Origin: Shewanella jiangmenensis
GTDB taxonomy: Bacteria > Pseudomonadota > Gammaproteobacteria > Enterobacterales > Shewanellaceae
Assembly: GCF_018596335.1 (NCBI RefSeq)
Contig: NZ_JAHEPS010000006.1
Span: 62,001-126,000 of the forward strand
Length of the DNA stretch: 64,000 nt
Reading direction: 5' to 3'
A program made the position numbers and the translations under genes. The stretch's first letter is position 1, and each line of letters begins with the position of its first letter. Positions 53,721 to 63,532 of this stretch are shown in pieces. The notes below the pieces were generated by a model. It was not told where the DNA came from. It did no database searches and worked only from the letters and a program-made list of their open reading frames with translations.

Positions 53721-54782
53721 TTAGCGCTTCAGCTCGCGGCGGACTCGGGCGGCGGCGGCAAGTGCGCGCAGCAGTGGCTCGGTATCGCCCCAGCTTAAGC
53801 AGGCATCGGTAATCGACTTGCCGTAGCACAGGCTTTGGCCTTCAACCACGGCCTGATTCCCTTCTTCGATAAAGCTTTCAGCCATGATCCCGGCAATGGC
53901 AGTGGAGCCAGCGCGAATTTGTGCCATCACATTTTCAGCCACTTCCAGCTGCTTTTTGTGATTCTTTTGGCTGTTGCCGTGGGAGAAGTCAATCACCATG
54001 CCGGTGTCGATACCGGAGGCTTTGAGCTGCTCATGGGCCTTGTGTACATGCTCCTCGGCATAATTCGGGGCTTTGCCGCCGCGCAGAATAATGTGACCGA
54101 AGGGGTTACCGTGGGTGCGGTACACCGACATGTGGCCGTCCTTATCGGGCGAGTAGAAGATGTGCGGTACTTTGGCGGCGCGCACGGCGTCTACGGCGAT
54201 ATTGATGTTGCCGTCGGTGCCGTTTTTAAAGCCGACCGGGCAAGACAGTGCCGAGGCCATTTCGCGGTGGATTTGGCTTTCGGTGGTGCGGGCACCAATG
54301 GCACCCCAGGTGATAAGGTCGGCGATGTACTGACCGTTCACCATATCCAAAAACTCGGTGGCGATGGGCAGTTTAAGCTCGGTAATTTGCTGCAGCAGGT
54401 GACGCGCTTTACGCAGGCCCTTGTTGGCGCTGAAGCTGCCATCGAGATCCGGATCGGAAATCAGGCCTTTCCAGCCGACAATGGTACGCGGCTTTTCAAA
54501 GTAGACCCGCATCAGGATGCAGAGGTCTTCTTTGAGTTCAAAGTGCAGTGCAGACAAACGAGACGCATAGTCCAGCGCCGCTTCGGTGTCGTGAATAGAG
54601 CAGGGACCGATGATGACGAGCAGGCGTTTGTCTTCGCCGGTGAGAATGGCTTCCACCTCACGGCGCTGGGCCACCAGATAATCGGCCGCATCCTGGGTCA
54701 GCGGGTATTCCGCCGCCAGCTGCGAAGGAGAAATTACTTTACACAGAAGGGATGTACGTAGTTCGTCAGTCTTGATTGTCAT
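53721..54782 (-). CDS. aroH: DAHP synthase, AroH (Trp-sensitive) type
   Basis: The 353-residue class I 3-deoxy-7-phosphoheptulonate synthase has GPCSIHD, RVYFEKPRTIVGWKGL, IGARTTESQIHREMASALS and DFSHGNSQKNHKKQ. Details such as GEDKRLLVIIGPCSIHD and SPDKDGHMSVYRTHGNP follow the E. coli AroH isozyme rather than AroF or AroG, and the aroH-ppsR/ppsA order is also that of E. coli. It joins PEP and erythrose-4-phosphate, the first step of aromatic synthesis. I did not find a clear TrpR site upstream. Feedback specificity is inferred from similarity. Confidence 0.9.
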   Translation of the reverse strand: MTIKTDELRTSLLCKVISPSQLAAEYPLTQDAADYLVAQRREVEAILTGEDKRLLVIIGPCSIHDTEAALDYASRLSALHFELKEDLCILMRVYFEKPRTIVGWKGLISDPDLDGSFSANKGLRKARHLLQQITELKLPIATEFLDMVNGQYIADLITWGAIGARTTESQIHREMASALSCPVGFKNGTDGNINIAVDAVRAAKVPHIFYSPDKDGHMSVYRTHGNPFGHIILRGGKAPNYAEEHVHKAHEQLKASGIDTGMVIDFSHGNSQKNHKKQLEVAENVMAQIRAGSTAIAGIMAESFIEEGNQAVVEGQSLCYGKSITDACLSWGDTEPLLRALAAAARVRRELKR

Positions 54783-54931
54783 TCAGCATACCGGTATTCG
54801 TGCGGGCTTATCGCCAGATTGAACCGGATTATAACCAATAGTGACGGGCTGCACAGTGCCGATTGGGCAATAAATCGACAACCGTGCAACGAATTTGATT
54901 TAAGTTAGATCCAAAATCCGCCGAAGGTGGC

Positions 54932-55744
54932 TTAGAACATGTGCCGCTCGAGGCCTGTCATATCAAGAATTTTGGTGGCAATTTCTTCCACCGAGTGATT
55001 GGTGGTGTCTATATAAGGAATGCGTTCCTTCTTAAACAGCATTTCCACCTCTTTGACTTCAAGGCGGCACTGGCGCAGGGACGAGTAGCGGCTGTTCTCC
55101 ATCCGGCTTTGGCGAATTTCCTGCAAGCGCACCGGATCGATAGTCAGGCCAAACACCTTATGTTTGTTGCGCTTCAAAGCTTCAGGCAGCTTTAAGTTAT
55201 CCATGTCATCCTCAGTAAAAGGATAGTTCGCGGCCTTTACCCCAAATTGCATCGACAGATACAGGCTCGATGGGGTTTTGCCGCAGCGGGACACGCCGCA
55301 CAGGATAATGTCGGCTTTATCCATGTGTTTTAAGGTCTGGCCGTCGTCATTTTCCATGGCAAAGTTAATGGCATCGATGCGTGCTTCATAACTGTGATTG
55401 GCTTTGCCGTGGGTGCGATGCAGCACCGGCGCTGCGCTGACGCCTAATTGTTGTTCAAGTGGCGCCACGAAGGTGTTCAAAAAGTCATAATCCAGCCCTT
55501 CGCTGGAATAGATAACCTCTCTTATCTCCGGCTTTACGATGGAATGAAATACCAGCGGCCGCTCACCTGTTGTAATAAAACTATCATTTATCTGCTTTTT
55601 TACCGCCTCGGCTTTGCTGTTTGTTTCGACAAACGGGATGGTAATTGCTTCAAATTCAATGGGAAATTGTGAAAGTACAGCATGGCCGAAAACTTCTGCC
55701 GTGATAGCGGTTCCATCGGAAATGTAGAAAACTTTACGAGCCAT
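54932..55744 (-). CDS. ppsR: PEP synthase regulatory kinase/phosphorylase PpsR
   Basis: The ATG at 55744 (GAGG upstream) gives 270 residues; E. coli PpsR has 277. The N-terminus is [17 protein letters not shown], the P-loop-like motif [14 protein letters not shown] lies at about 149-162, and the end matches family members ([13 protein letters not shown]). PpsR inactivates PpsA by ADP-dependent phosphorylation of a threonine and reactivates it with phosphate. It is divergent from ppsA with 124 bp between the starts. Confidence 0.95.
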   Translation of the reverse strand: MARKVFYISDGTAITAEVFGHAVLSQFPIEFEAITIPFVETNSKAEAVKKQINDSFITTGERPLVFHSIVKPEIREVIYSSEGLDYDFLNTFVAPLEQQLGVSAAPVLHRTHGKANHSYEARIDAINFAMENDDGQTLKHMDKADIILCGVSRCGKTPSSLYLSMQFGVKAANYPFTEDDMDNLKLPEALKRNKHKVFGLTIDPVRLQEIRQSRMENSRYSSLRQCRLEVKEVEMLFKKERIPYIDTTNHSVEEIATKILDMTGLERHMF

Positions 55745-55868
55745 ACCAACCTCATGTAGTAATAAAATTACAAATAAAATTATAGATTTACGCTGATTGC
55801 ACCGAAGTGTAAAATGCCGCTGCCCCGGTGTGAAGGGGCCAACCATATAAACATGCGGAGATAGAACT

Positions 55869-58238
55869 GTGCAGCAATATGTACTCTGGTATCAGGAATT
55901 GGGCATGGGCGACGTCAACAAGGTTGGCGGCAAGAACGCTTCCCTTGGTGAGATGATCAGTAATCTGGCCAACGCAGGTGTTCAGGTTCCCGGTGGCTTT
56001 GCGACCACGGCTCATGCTTTTAATGAGTTCCTTGAGCAAAGCGGAGTAAACCAGAAGATTTATGACATTCTTGACACCCTGGACGTCGATGATGTTAACG
56101 CACTGGCGAAAGTAGGTGCACAGATCAGACAGTGGGTTATCGACACCCCTTTCCAACCCGAGCTTGAAAAAGCCATTCACGACGCGTACAACAAGTTAGC
56201 CAGCGAAACCAAGGATGCATCCTTCGCCGTTCGCTCATCTGCTACCGCGGAAGACATGCCAGATGCCTCTTTTGCCGGTCAGCAGGAAACCTTCCTGAAC
56301 GTGAAGGGCTTTGATGCCGTATTGGTGGCCATCAAGCACGTATTCGCTTCTCTCTTCAACGATCGCGCCATTTCTTACCGCGTTCACCAGGGTTATGACC
56401 ACCGCGGTGTGGCTTTGTCTGCCGGCGTGCAGCGCATGGTACGCTCCGACAAGGCCTCTTCCGGTGTGATGTTCACCATCGACACCGAATCCGGTAACGA
56501 TGACGTGGTGTTCGTGACCTCTTCTTACGGCCTGGGTGAAATGGTGGTGCAGGGCGCCGTTAACCCAGACGAATTCTATGTTCACAAACCAACCCTGAGC
56601 GCCGGCCATCAGGCCGTGGTTCGCCGCAACATCGGTTCCAAGCTTATTCAGATGGTCTACTCAGACGATCTTTCACACGGTAAGCAGGTGAAAATTGAAG
56701 ATGTTAGCGTGGAAAACCGCCGTCAGTTCTCTATCAACGATGCTGAAGTGATGGAACTGGCCAAGCAGGCCATCATCATCGAAAAACACTATGGTCGTCC
56801 GATGGACATCGAGTGGGCCAAAGACGGTAACGACGGCAAGCTGTACATAGTTCAAGCCCGTCCTGAAACCGTGCGTTCACGTGAAGACGTGCAGCTGATT
56901 GAGCGTTATCACTTAAAGAGCCGCGGCGCTGTCATAAGCGAAGGTCGCGCCATCGGCCACAAAGTGGGCAGTGGTGTTGCCAAGGTGCTGAAGTCCATTG
57001 ATGAAATGGACAAAATTCAGCCAGGCGATGTACTGGTTACCGACATGACCGACCCGGATTGGGAACCTATCATGAAGCGCGCCAGCGCCATCGTGACCAA
57101 CCGTGGCGGCCGTACCTGTCACGCGGCCATTATCGCCCGTGAACTGGGAGTGCCTGCCGTTGTAGGTTGTGGTGACGTGACCGACCGTATTCAGAACGGC
57201 CAGTTGGTGACTGTATCCTGCGCCGAAGGCGACACCGGCTTTATCTACGAAGGCAAACAGGAGTTCGAAGTGATCTCCAGCCGCGTGGATGCCATGCCTG
57301 CGCTGCCAATGAAGATTATGATGAACGTGGGTAACCCGGACCGCGCCTTTGACTTCGCCCGTCTGCCAAACGAGGGTGTGGGTCTGGCCCGTCTTGAATT
57401 CATCATCAACCGCATGATTGGTATTCACCCCAAGGCGCTGCTTGAGTTCAACCAGCAGGAAGCTGCCCTGCAGGAAGAAATCAACGAGATGATCGCCGGT
57501 TACGACTCACCGGTTGAGTACTACGTAGCCCGTCTGGTTGAAGGTATTGCCACTATCGCGGCCGCCTTCCATCCGAAGAAGGTGATTGTGCGTATGTCTG
57601 ACTTCAAGTCAAACGAGTATGCCAACCTGGTAGGCGGTGACCGCTACGAGCCGGAAGAAGAAAACCCGATGCTGGGCTTCCGCGGCGCCAGCCGTTATAT
57701 CTCTGAATCGTTCCGTGACTGTTTTGCCCTCGAGTGTGAAGCCATCAAGCGCGTTCGCAACGACATGGGCCTGAAAAACGTGGAAATCATGATCCCGTTC
57801 GTGCGCACTTTGGGTGAAGCCGAGCAGGTGATTGAACTCCTGAAAGAACAGGGCCTGGAGCGTGGTAAAGACGGTCTGCGCGTTATCATGATGTGCGAGC
57901 TGCCATCCAACGCGCTGCTGGCCGAGCAGTTCCTTGAGCACTTCGATGGCTTCTCCATCGGCTCTAACGACCTGACGCAGCTGACCTTGGGTCTGGACCG
58001 TGACTCTGGCATCATCAGCCACCTGTTCGATGAGCGTAACGATGCCGTGAAGGCGCTGCTCGCCATGGCCATCAAGGCTGCCAAGGCCAAGGGCGCTTAC
58101 GTGGGTATTTGTGGCCAGGGTCCATCGGATCACGCCGACTTCGCCGCCTGGCTGGTGGAGCAGGGCATTGATACCGTGTCATTGAACCCTGACACTGTGA
58201 TTGATACCTGGCTGTACCTCGCCGAAGCCCACGGCTAA
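55869..58238 (+). CDS. ppsA: Phosphoenolpyruvate synthase
   Basis: A GTG start follows GGAGA. The 789-residue protein (E. coli 792) has an N-terminal ATP-binding domain ([20 protein letters not shown]), a swivelling domain with the phosphohistidine in [12 protein letters not shown] (His418) and a C-terminal PEP/pyruvate barrel with the Cys-containing [10 protein letters not shown] near 755. It turns pyruvate and ATP into PEP, AMP and phosphate for growth on three-carbon acids or lactate. Threonine in GRTCH is the likely PpsR target. Codons are strongly biased, suggesting high expression. Confidence 0.97.
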   Translation: MQQYVLWYQELGMGDVNKVGGKNASLGEMISNLANAGVQVPGGFATTAHAFNEFLEQSGVNQKIYDILDTLDVDDVNALAKVGAQIRQWVIDTPFQPELEKAIHDAYNKLASETKDASFAVRSSATAEDMPDASFAGQQETFLNVKGFDAVLVAIKHVFASLFNDRAISYRVHQGYDHRGVALSAGVQRMVRSDKASSGVMFTIDTESGNDDVVFVTSSYGLGEMVVQGAVNPDEFYVHKPTLSAGHQAVVRRNIGSKLIQMVYSDDLSHGKQVKIEDVSVENRRQFSINDAEVMELAKQAIIIEKHYGRPMDIEWAKDGNDGKLYIVQARPETVRSREDVQLIERYHLKSRGAVISEGRAIGHKVGSGVAKVLKSIDEMDKIQPGDVLVTDMTDPDWEPIMKRASAIVTNRGGRTCHAAIIARELGVPAVVGCGDVTDRIQNGQLVTVSCAEGDTGFIYEGKQEFEVISSRVDAMPALPMKIMMNVGNPDRAFDFARLPNEGVGLARLEFIINRMIGIHPKALLEFNQQEAALQEEINEMIAGYDSPVEYYVARLVEGIATIAAAFHPKKVIVRMSDFKSNEYANLVGGDRYEPEEENPMLGFRGASRYISESFRDCFALECEAIKRVRNDMGLKNVEIMIPFVRTLGEAEQVIELLKEQGLERGKDGLRVIMMCELPSNALLAEQFLEHFDGFSIGSNDLTQLTLGLDRDSGIISHLFDERNDAVKALLAMAIKAAKAKGAYVGICGQGPSDHADFAAWLVEQGIDTVSLNPDTVIDTWLYLAEAHG

Positions 58239-58294
58239 GGCCAGTTCGGGTAAAGACCTGGGTCACATAGATGCAGGTTTTTACCTGACCGTAA

Positions 58295-58324
58295 CAAAAG
58301 CCGCTTTTTAGCGGCTTTTTTTTT
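58295..58324 (+). terminator. Terminator of ppsA
   Basis: AAAAGCCGCT, TTTT loop, AGCGGCTTTTTTTTT, about 57 bp after the stop. Confidence 0.87.
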
Positions 58325-58365
58325 GTTTATCATGCCGGAACAAAACAACAACACAGACGCCGTGC

Positions 58366-61300
58366 ATGTTACCCCTGCTTTCTCACCAGCAAACCCTGGA
58401 ACCTGTTTATGCTGCCTTTTTAGCAGCACTCGCCCCCCAGTTTGAGGGCGATATCGATAGCCGTTACAGCGCCCGTATCGTTCAGGCAACCGATAACTCT
58501 GTGTATCAATTTTTGCCTCAGGCGGTGCTGTATCCCAAAAGCAGCGACGATGTGCAGCGGGTAATGAAGCTTGCCGCCAGTGATGAGTTTCGCGAGGTTG
58601 TGTTCAGCGCCCGCGGCGGCGGCACCGGCACCAATGGCCAATCACTGACCCACGGTCTTATTCTCGACTTGTCCCGCTATCTGAATAAGGTATTGGAAAT
58701 CAATGCCGAAGAAGGCTGGGCGCGGGTGCAGGCCGGGGTGGTGAAAGATGCGCTCAACGATGCGCTGTTGCCCCACGGCTTCTTTTTCAGCCCGGACTTG
58801 TCGACCTCCAACCGCGCAACCCTGGGCGGAATGATTAATACCGATGCCTCGGGCGCAGGCTCGCTGGTGTACGGCAAGACGTCAGATCATGTGCTTGGGC
58901 TCAAAAGCGTACTGATTGATGGCTCTGTGCTCGACACAGCGCCCATGGCGGCTTCGCTGCTTACCTCGGTGAATGAGCAAAGCCTCGCCGGCAGGCTGAT
59001 ATCTGCTATCTCCACAGTGTGCCGCGACAAGCGGGCGCTGGTTAAACAGCGCTTCCCCCGGCTTAACCGCTTTTTGACCGGTTATGATTTGGAGCACGTG
59101 TGGGATGACGACCTGACCCAGTTCGACTTGAGCCGTATTCTCACCGGCTCTGAAGGCACGCTGGCGGTGATAGTCGAGGCCAAAATCAACCTCACGCCGC
59201 TGCCCAAACACCGCGCCATGGTCAATATCAAGTACGATTCCTTTGAGTCGGCGCTGCGTCACGCGCCATCGCTGGTGGCCGCAAACGCCACCGTGGTGGA
59301 AACCGTCGACTCCAAAGTGCTTGGTCTTGCCCGTGAAGACATTGTCTGGCATTCGGTCAGTGAGCTTATTCAGGAAGTGCCCGGCAAGCGTATCGATGGC
59401 CTCAATATGGTCGAATTTGCCGGTGATGAGGCCGAGGTAAGGGCAAAACTGTCGGCGCTTGAAGCGGTGCTTGCAGAGCAAATCGAAAACGGCGAGTGCG
59501 GTGTGGTGGGTTTCCAAAGCACCCACGATAAGGGCAGCATCGAGAAAATTTACGCCATGCGTAAAAAGGCCGTGGGCCTTCTTGGTGCCACCAAGGGTAG
59601 CCGTAAACCCATCGCCTTTGCAGAAGACACAGCCGTGCCGCCGGAGAAACTCGCCGACTTTATCATGGAATTTCGTGCGCTCCTTGATGGCCATAAACTG
59701 CAATATGGCATGTTTGGCCATGTGGATGCAGGTGTGCTGCACGTGCGGCCTGCGCTGGATATGTGCGACCCCTTGGATGAAAAGCTGCTGCGGACCATTT
59801 CCGATGAAGTGGCGGCGCTCACCCTGAAATACGGCGGTTTGATGTGGGGCGAGCACGGCAAGGGCGTGCGCGGCGAGTACGGCCCGTCGGTGTTTGGCGA
59901 CGAGCTTTATGGCGTGCTGCAGGACATCAAGGGCTGGTTTGACCCGGACGATCGCTTAAACCCCGGCAAGCTGGTGGCGCCAAAGGATAAGGGCGAGCTC
60001 TTTTACAATGTTGACAGCGCCAAGCGCGGCAGTTTTGACCGGCAAATTCCCGTTAAAGTGCGTGAAGCCTTCCCGGATGTGATGAACTGTAACGGCAACG
60101 GCCTGTGTTTTAACTACTCGGCCTATTCGCCCATGTGTCCGTCGTTCAAGGCAACCGGCGATCGTATTCAATCCCCAAAGGGCCGCTCGTCGCTGATGCG
60201 CGAGTGGCTGCGGCTCCTCGAAGCCGAAGGCGTGGATGTGGAGGCGCTTGCCAAATCCAAGCCGCTTGGGCTGCTGCAGCGGGCGCAAAATACCTTAAAA
60301 GCCAAGGAAGAGTATGATTACTCCCACGAGGTGATGGAATCCTTAAAGGGTTGTCTTGCCTGTAAGGCCTGCTCAGGTCAGTGCCCGGTCAAGGTGGATG
60401 TGCCCAAGTTCCGCGCCCAGTTTTTCAATATCTACTATCAGCGCTACCTGCGTCCGCCCAAAGACTATCTGGTGGCCGGCATTGAAGATGCGCTGCCCCT
60501 GATGGCCAAGGCTCCCAAACTGGTGAATGCACTGTCGCAAAACAGCCTGTCCCAGTGGGTGATTAAAAAGGCCATTGGCTATGTGGATGCGCCCAAGCTG
60601 TCGGTGCCGACTCTTAAGCAGCGGCTCGATAGTCATCCAAGCCTTGGCTACGACCTTGATTCGTTAAAGCGCATTCCGCAAACCGAGCGTCGCCGCTATG
60701 TGTTGGTAGCGCAGGACCCGTTTAACAGTTTTTACGATGCAGGTTTGGTGTATCACTTCGTAAAACTGATTGAAAAACTCGGTTTTAAACCTGTACTGCT
60801 GCCCTTTAAACCCAACGGCAAACCGTCACACATCAAGGGATTTCTCGATAAGTTTGCCGCCACCGCAGGCTCGGCAGCGGCGTTTTTCAACGAGCTTGCC
60901 AGATTGAATATTCCTATGGTGGGCGTGGATCCGGCCATGGTGCTGGTGTACCGCGACGAATATAAGGTTGCACTGGGTGATAAGCGGGGCGATTTTAACA
61001 TTCAGCTGGTGAACGAGTGGCTGATGGACGTGATTGGCAGCATGCCATCACGGGATGCCTGCGGCCGCAGCTTTACTTGGTTCAGCCACTGCACCGAATC
61101 CACCGCCAAGCCAGGTACCGCCAAGGAGTGGAGCCACATTTTTGCGCATTTCGGCGCGGCCCTGAAGGTGAAAAACCTTGGCTGCTGCGGCATGGCCGGC
61201 ACCTACGGCCACGAGCTTGAAAACCTCGAACGCTCACAAAAGCTCTACGATATGTCGTGGAAAGAGGGCATTGAGGCGACCTCCCGTGAGCAAATTCTGG

Positions 61301-61389
61301 TATCGGGTTATTCGTGCCGCTCGCAGGTAAAGCGCTTTTCCGGTTTCAGGCCCAAGCATCCGCTGGAAGCCCTGCTTGAGCTGGTGTAA
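58366..61389 (+). CDS. ydiJ: FAD- and iron-sulphur-containing dehydrogenase YdiJ (D-2-hydroxyglutarate dehydrogenase type)
   Basis: The 1007-residue protein (E. coli YdiJ 1018) starts with a PCMH-type FAD-binding domain (about 45-270; SARGGGTGTNGQS and NTDASGAGSLVYGKT). An FAD-oxidase C-terminal domain (about 275-545) and a ferredoxin-like part with CLACKACSGQCP (about 665-676) follow. A further cysteine set lies in GNGLCF and SPMCPSF. The C-terminal half has a CCG-like region (CCGMAGTYGHE). It oxidises a 2-hydroxy acid, D-2-hydroxyglutarate in E. coli, passing electrons to the respiratory chain. The last two codons and stop are inside a 12-bp repeat. Confidence 0.9.
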   Translation: MLPLLSHQQTLEPVYAAFLAALAPQFEGDIDSRYSARIVQATDNSVYQFLPQAVLYPKSSDDVQRVMKLAASDEFREVVFSARGGGTGTNGQSLTHGLILDLSRYLNKVLEINAEEGWARVQAGVVKDALNDALLPHGFFFSPDLSTSNRATLGGMINTDASGAGSLVYGKTSDHVLGLKSVLIDGSVLDTAPMAASLLTSVNEQSLAGRLISAISTVCRDKRALVKQRFPRLNRFLTGYDLEHVWDDDLTQFDLSRILTGSEGTLAVIVEAKINLTPLPKHRAMVNIKYDSFESALRHAPSLVAANATVVETVDSKVLGLAREDIVWHSVSELIQEVPGKRIDGLNMVEFAGDEAEVRAKLSALEAVLAEQIENGECGVVGFQSTHDKGSIEKIYAMRKKAVGLLGATKGSRKPIAFAEDTAVPPEKLADFIMEFRALLDGHKLQYGMFGHVDAGVLHVRPALDMCDPLDEKLLRTISDEVAALTLKYGGLMWGEHGKGVRGEYGPSVFGDELYGVLQDIKGWFDPDDRLNPGKLVAPKDKGELFYNVDSAKRGSFDRQIPVKVREAFPDVMNCNGNGLCFNYSAYSPMCPSFKATGDRIQSPKGRSSLMREWLRLLEAEGVDVEALAKSKPLGLLQRAQNTLKAKEEYDYSHEVMESLKGCLACKACSGQCPVKVDVPKFRAQFFNIYYQRYLRPPKDYLVAGIEDALPLMAKAPKLVNALSQNSLSQWVIKKAIGYVDAPKLSVPTLKQRLDSHPSLGYDLDSLKRIPQTERRRYVLVAQDPFNSFYDAGLVYHFVKLIEKLGFKPVLLPFKPNGKPSHIKGFLDKFAATAGSAAAFFNELARLNIPMVGVDPAMVLVYRDEYKVALGDKRGDFNIQLVNEWLMDVIGSMPSRDACGRSFTWFSHCTESTAKPGTAKEWSHIFAHFGAALKVKNLGCCGMAGTYGHELENLERSQKLYDMSWKEGIEATSREQILVSGYSCRSQVKRFSGFRPKHPLEALLELV

Positions 61390-61464
61390 GCGCTGGTATA
61401 AGCGCGGGTATCTCTGCTGGTGTAAGCGCTGGTATAAGCGCGGGTATCTCTGCTGGTATAACGG
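61381..61464. repeat. Seven 12-bp units (two 36-bp higher-order copies) across the ydiJ stop
   Basis: Units run CTGGTGTAAGCG, CTGGTATAAGCG, CGGGTATCTCTG, then the same three again without change, then CTGGTATAACGG. The first unit holds the Leu-Val codons and TAA stop of ydiJ; the others repeat that stop-bearing sequence downstream. Confidence 0.93.
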
Positions 61465-61484
61465 CGAGAAGGATGACTAATATT

Positions 61485-61513
61485 GATAAAAGGCCCGCAG
61501 GGGCCTTTTTTGT
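61485..61513 (+). terminator. Terminator after ydiJ and its repeat array
   Basis: AAAAGGCC, a short loop, GGGCCTTTTTT. It is about 95 bp after the ydiJ stop, pushed away by the repeat array. Confidence 0.78.
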
Positions 61514-61527
61514 CACGGAGCGGATGA

Positions 61528-62145
61528 ATGACACATAAAGCTGACAGCAACTCTGCCCAATTGGTTGCAGAAGCACTCACCGAGCTTGGCGTGAGCCGCA
61601 ACCCGAATCTTGGCTCTAATCCCTCACTTCATCAAGACCTTAAGGGGAGGGACGAGCCAAAGCTTTGCTCGCCTGCGCCGCTTTTTCATATCGATGCCGA
61701 TGGCCACTGGCATTATCAGGGTTCACCGCTGCCTGATAAGTTTGCCAGGCTGTTTATAACGATACTTCGCCCCGAGCCTGCGGCCATCGCTACGGAAAAA
61801 GCTTTGGCAAAAAGCATGACGTCAGCACCGCCTGAACTTACGAACGGGCACGCAAACGACAGGCAGAGCGCTGCGAGCGATGAACCTGGCTGGCAGCTGG
61901 TTACGCCGTTTGAGCGGGTAAGGGTATCGGTCAGCCTCGCGCCTGTGATTATTGTGGATGTTGAGCCGACTGACAGCGGTTATCTTCTCACCTCAGTGCT
62001 TGGCCACGAATACACTGTGCCGAGCGCCGCGATTGAACCTGATGACAAGGGCGTGCGTATTCATTTGCCGGACGGGCTTTTGGGCGCCATGAGCCGCAGC
62101 TGTTATTACCGCTTTGCCGAGCTTTTGATTGACGACCAAAGTTGA
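61528..62145 (+). CDS. DUF1285 family protein
   Basis: GGAG lies before the ATG at 61528. The 205-residue protein has the family's core at about 47-80 (PLFHIDADGHWHYQGSPL) and at about 128-200 (VTPFERVRVSVSLAPVIIV, GVRIHLPDGLLGAMSR). Family members have a compact beta-rich fold and no proven function. The N-terminal 45 residues and the part about 92-117 are low-complexity additions relative to the family core. Expressed after the ydiJ terminator; no clear partner. Confidence 0.78.
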   Translation: MTHKADSNSAQLVAEALTELGVSRNPNLGSNPSLHQDLKGRDEPKLCSPAPLFHIDADGHWHYQGSPLPDKFARLFITILRPEPAAIATEKALAKSMTSAPPELTNGHANDRQSAASDEPGWQLVTPFERVRVSVSLAPVIIVDVEPTDSGYLLTSVLGHEYTVPSAAIEPDDKGVRIHLPDGLLGAMSRSCYYRFAELLIDDQS

Positions 62146-62255
62146 AATTGCGCTGCCCGCCTAGTTTATTGGGCTTTAGGTGATAGTATTAGTTGAGGTG
62201 GTCAGGAAAGCTCACCCGTGCCTGAACCCTTGTGTTGTCACTGAGGAGGTGCTGT

Positions 62256-62669
62256 TTGAATCGTCAGGAAAGTCTTGGTTATCTGGTGTCCCATCTCAAC
62301 GTGGCCATTGCCAACGAGCTGGATCAACGCCTTAAGCGCTATCAGCTGGATATCAAACTCTGGCCGGTGCTGTTTGCGCTGTGGCAGGAGGAGGGGATTT
62401 CGCAGACTGAGCTGTCAAAGCGCTGCGACGTCGCCAACTACACTATGACCCGGCTTTTGGATCAGCTGCAGGTACAGGGGCTCATTACCCGTCATCAGGA
62501 AGCCGATAACCGCCGTGCGTTTCAAATATTTCTTACCGACGAGGGTAAGGCGCTGGAGCAGGACTTAATTCGCGAAGCGGAGCGGGTGAATGAGCTGTTT
62601 ATGGCAGAGCTTGACAGCACTGAGCAGGAAACCCTGATGCAACTCCTTATCAAGATAAACCGACTGTAA
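62256..62669 (+). CDS. MarR-family transcriptional regulator
   Basis: A TTG at 62256 sits 6 bp after a perfect GGAGGT; the upstream GTG at 62232 has no site, so the TTG start is preferred. The 137-residue protein has a winged helix: ISQTELSKRCDVANYTMTRLLDQL as recognition part (about 48-72) and DNRRAFQIFLTDEGKAL as the wing (about 85-102). Helices at both ends form the dimer. Such regulators usually repress transport or stress genes and respond to small phenolic ligands. The target is unknown; no obvious partner gene is beside it. Confidence 0.88.
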   Translation: MNRQESLGYLVSHLNVAIANELDQRLKRYQLDIKLWPVLFALWQEEGISQTELSKRCDVANYTMTRLLDQLQVQGLITRHQEADNRRAFQIFLTDEGKALEQDLIREAERVNELFMAELDSTEQETLMQLLIKINRL

Positions 62670-62885
62670 ACCTTCGTTACGCCCGCAAAACGCGTTCGCA
62701 TCTGCAAATTTTCTCTATTTCGCTTCATAGTGCATTTGGTCGGTGTTTTTGCTCATTGCCTCTTGGGTTTTGTCGTTCATTGTTTCAGCTCATCCATTCA
62801 GTCCATTCAGCCCGGCACTGCCATGCCGAAGCTATCCTCTGTGCCTCAATGCTAATGCGGGAAAAACGCAGCAAAAAAACACGCG

Positions 62886-62916
62886 ACAAAAAAGGCTGCA
62901 CCTTTGGCAGCCTTTG
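62886..62916 (-). terminator. Terminator of the small membrane-protein gene
   Basis: AAAGGCTGC and GCAGCCTTT form the stem; on the minus strand six or more T follow. It lies about 40 bp after the stop at 62955. The gap from 62670 shows no gene. Confidence 0.78.
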
Positions 62917-62954
62917 CTTGGCTCTTGCATCGCTTTGGATAATTGTCCGGGAGC

Positions 62955-63305
62955 CTATACCTGCATGGTCAAAAGCAGCAGCGAGCCCAAAACCCCAAGC
63001 CCCAGCAAGCCTTGCCACAGCATAGCCCGTGACCTGTGCAGTTGCTCTTTGCCTTGTTTAAGGCTCGCAACCAGCTCGCCTTTTTTGTAGATGCGGCACA
63101 TGATCTCTTCGGTTTGTGGGTCAATCAGCAGCTGAAAACGCGCCCGGTGGCCGTCGTGCAAAGGGATGCTGTGCTCGCTTTGGCCGCCGAAATTCAGTTT
63201 GCTCGACACCATTTTGCCATTCACAAACACACGCTCGAGACCAAACCAGTCGCTCGCCTTCAGCTCGACACAATCCTGATTGAGACAGTACTTGAATGAG
63301 ATCAT
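62955..63305 (-). CDS. Unrecognised small membrane-anchored protein
   Basis: GGAG lies 7 bp before the ATG. The 116-residue protein has a soluble N-terminal part of about 90 residues, beta-rich by appearance (WFGLERVFVNGKMVSSKLNF, HRARFQLLIDPQTEEIMCR), and one C-terminal membrane segment (LLGLGVLGSLLLLTMQV). There is no signal peptide, so it is probably tail-anchored in the inner membrane with the soluble part in the cytoplasm. I do not recognise the family. It has its own terminator. Confidence 0.68.
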   Translation of the reverse strand: MISFKYCLNQDCVELKASDWFGLERVFVNGKMVSSKLNFGGQSEHSIPLHDGHRARFQLLIDPQTEEIMCRIYKKGELVASLKQGKEQLHRSRAMLWQGLLGLGVLGSLLLLTMQV

Positions 63306-63473
63306 TACACGCTCCGTCCTGTAGGGGGGCTTCTAAGTCAAGCAAAGGGATGATGGCTTTGCCAGTGGTTTGGCAAAGACTTTTAGTCGAATATCCCTAT
63401 CCCGCTGACAGGTCTGGATAATTTGATTGGGAAAAAATTTTTGCGTGGCAGCTGGGCATTTAAGGCTATAAAA

Positions 63474-63506
63474 GAGAAGAGGGAAGTCTAGGACTTCCCT
63501 CTTCAT
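63474..63506 (-). terminator. Terminator of the leucine dehydrogenase gene
   Basis: AGAGGGAAGTC and GACTTCCCTCT form an 11-bp stem around TAG. On the minus strand CTTTTATAG follows, a modest T run. Confidence 0.72.
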
Positions 63507-63532
63507 TCTGCGCTGATGATTGATATCAGAGC

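Noticed and set aside
53835..54761. Open frame of 308 codons on the plus strand across aroH
   Set aside because: Shadow of the conserved DAHP synthase gene on the other strand.
58882..59856. Open frame of 324 codons antisense to ydiJ
   Set aside because: Composition-driven shadow frame; the plus-strand FAD-binding domain is unmistakable.
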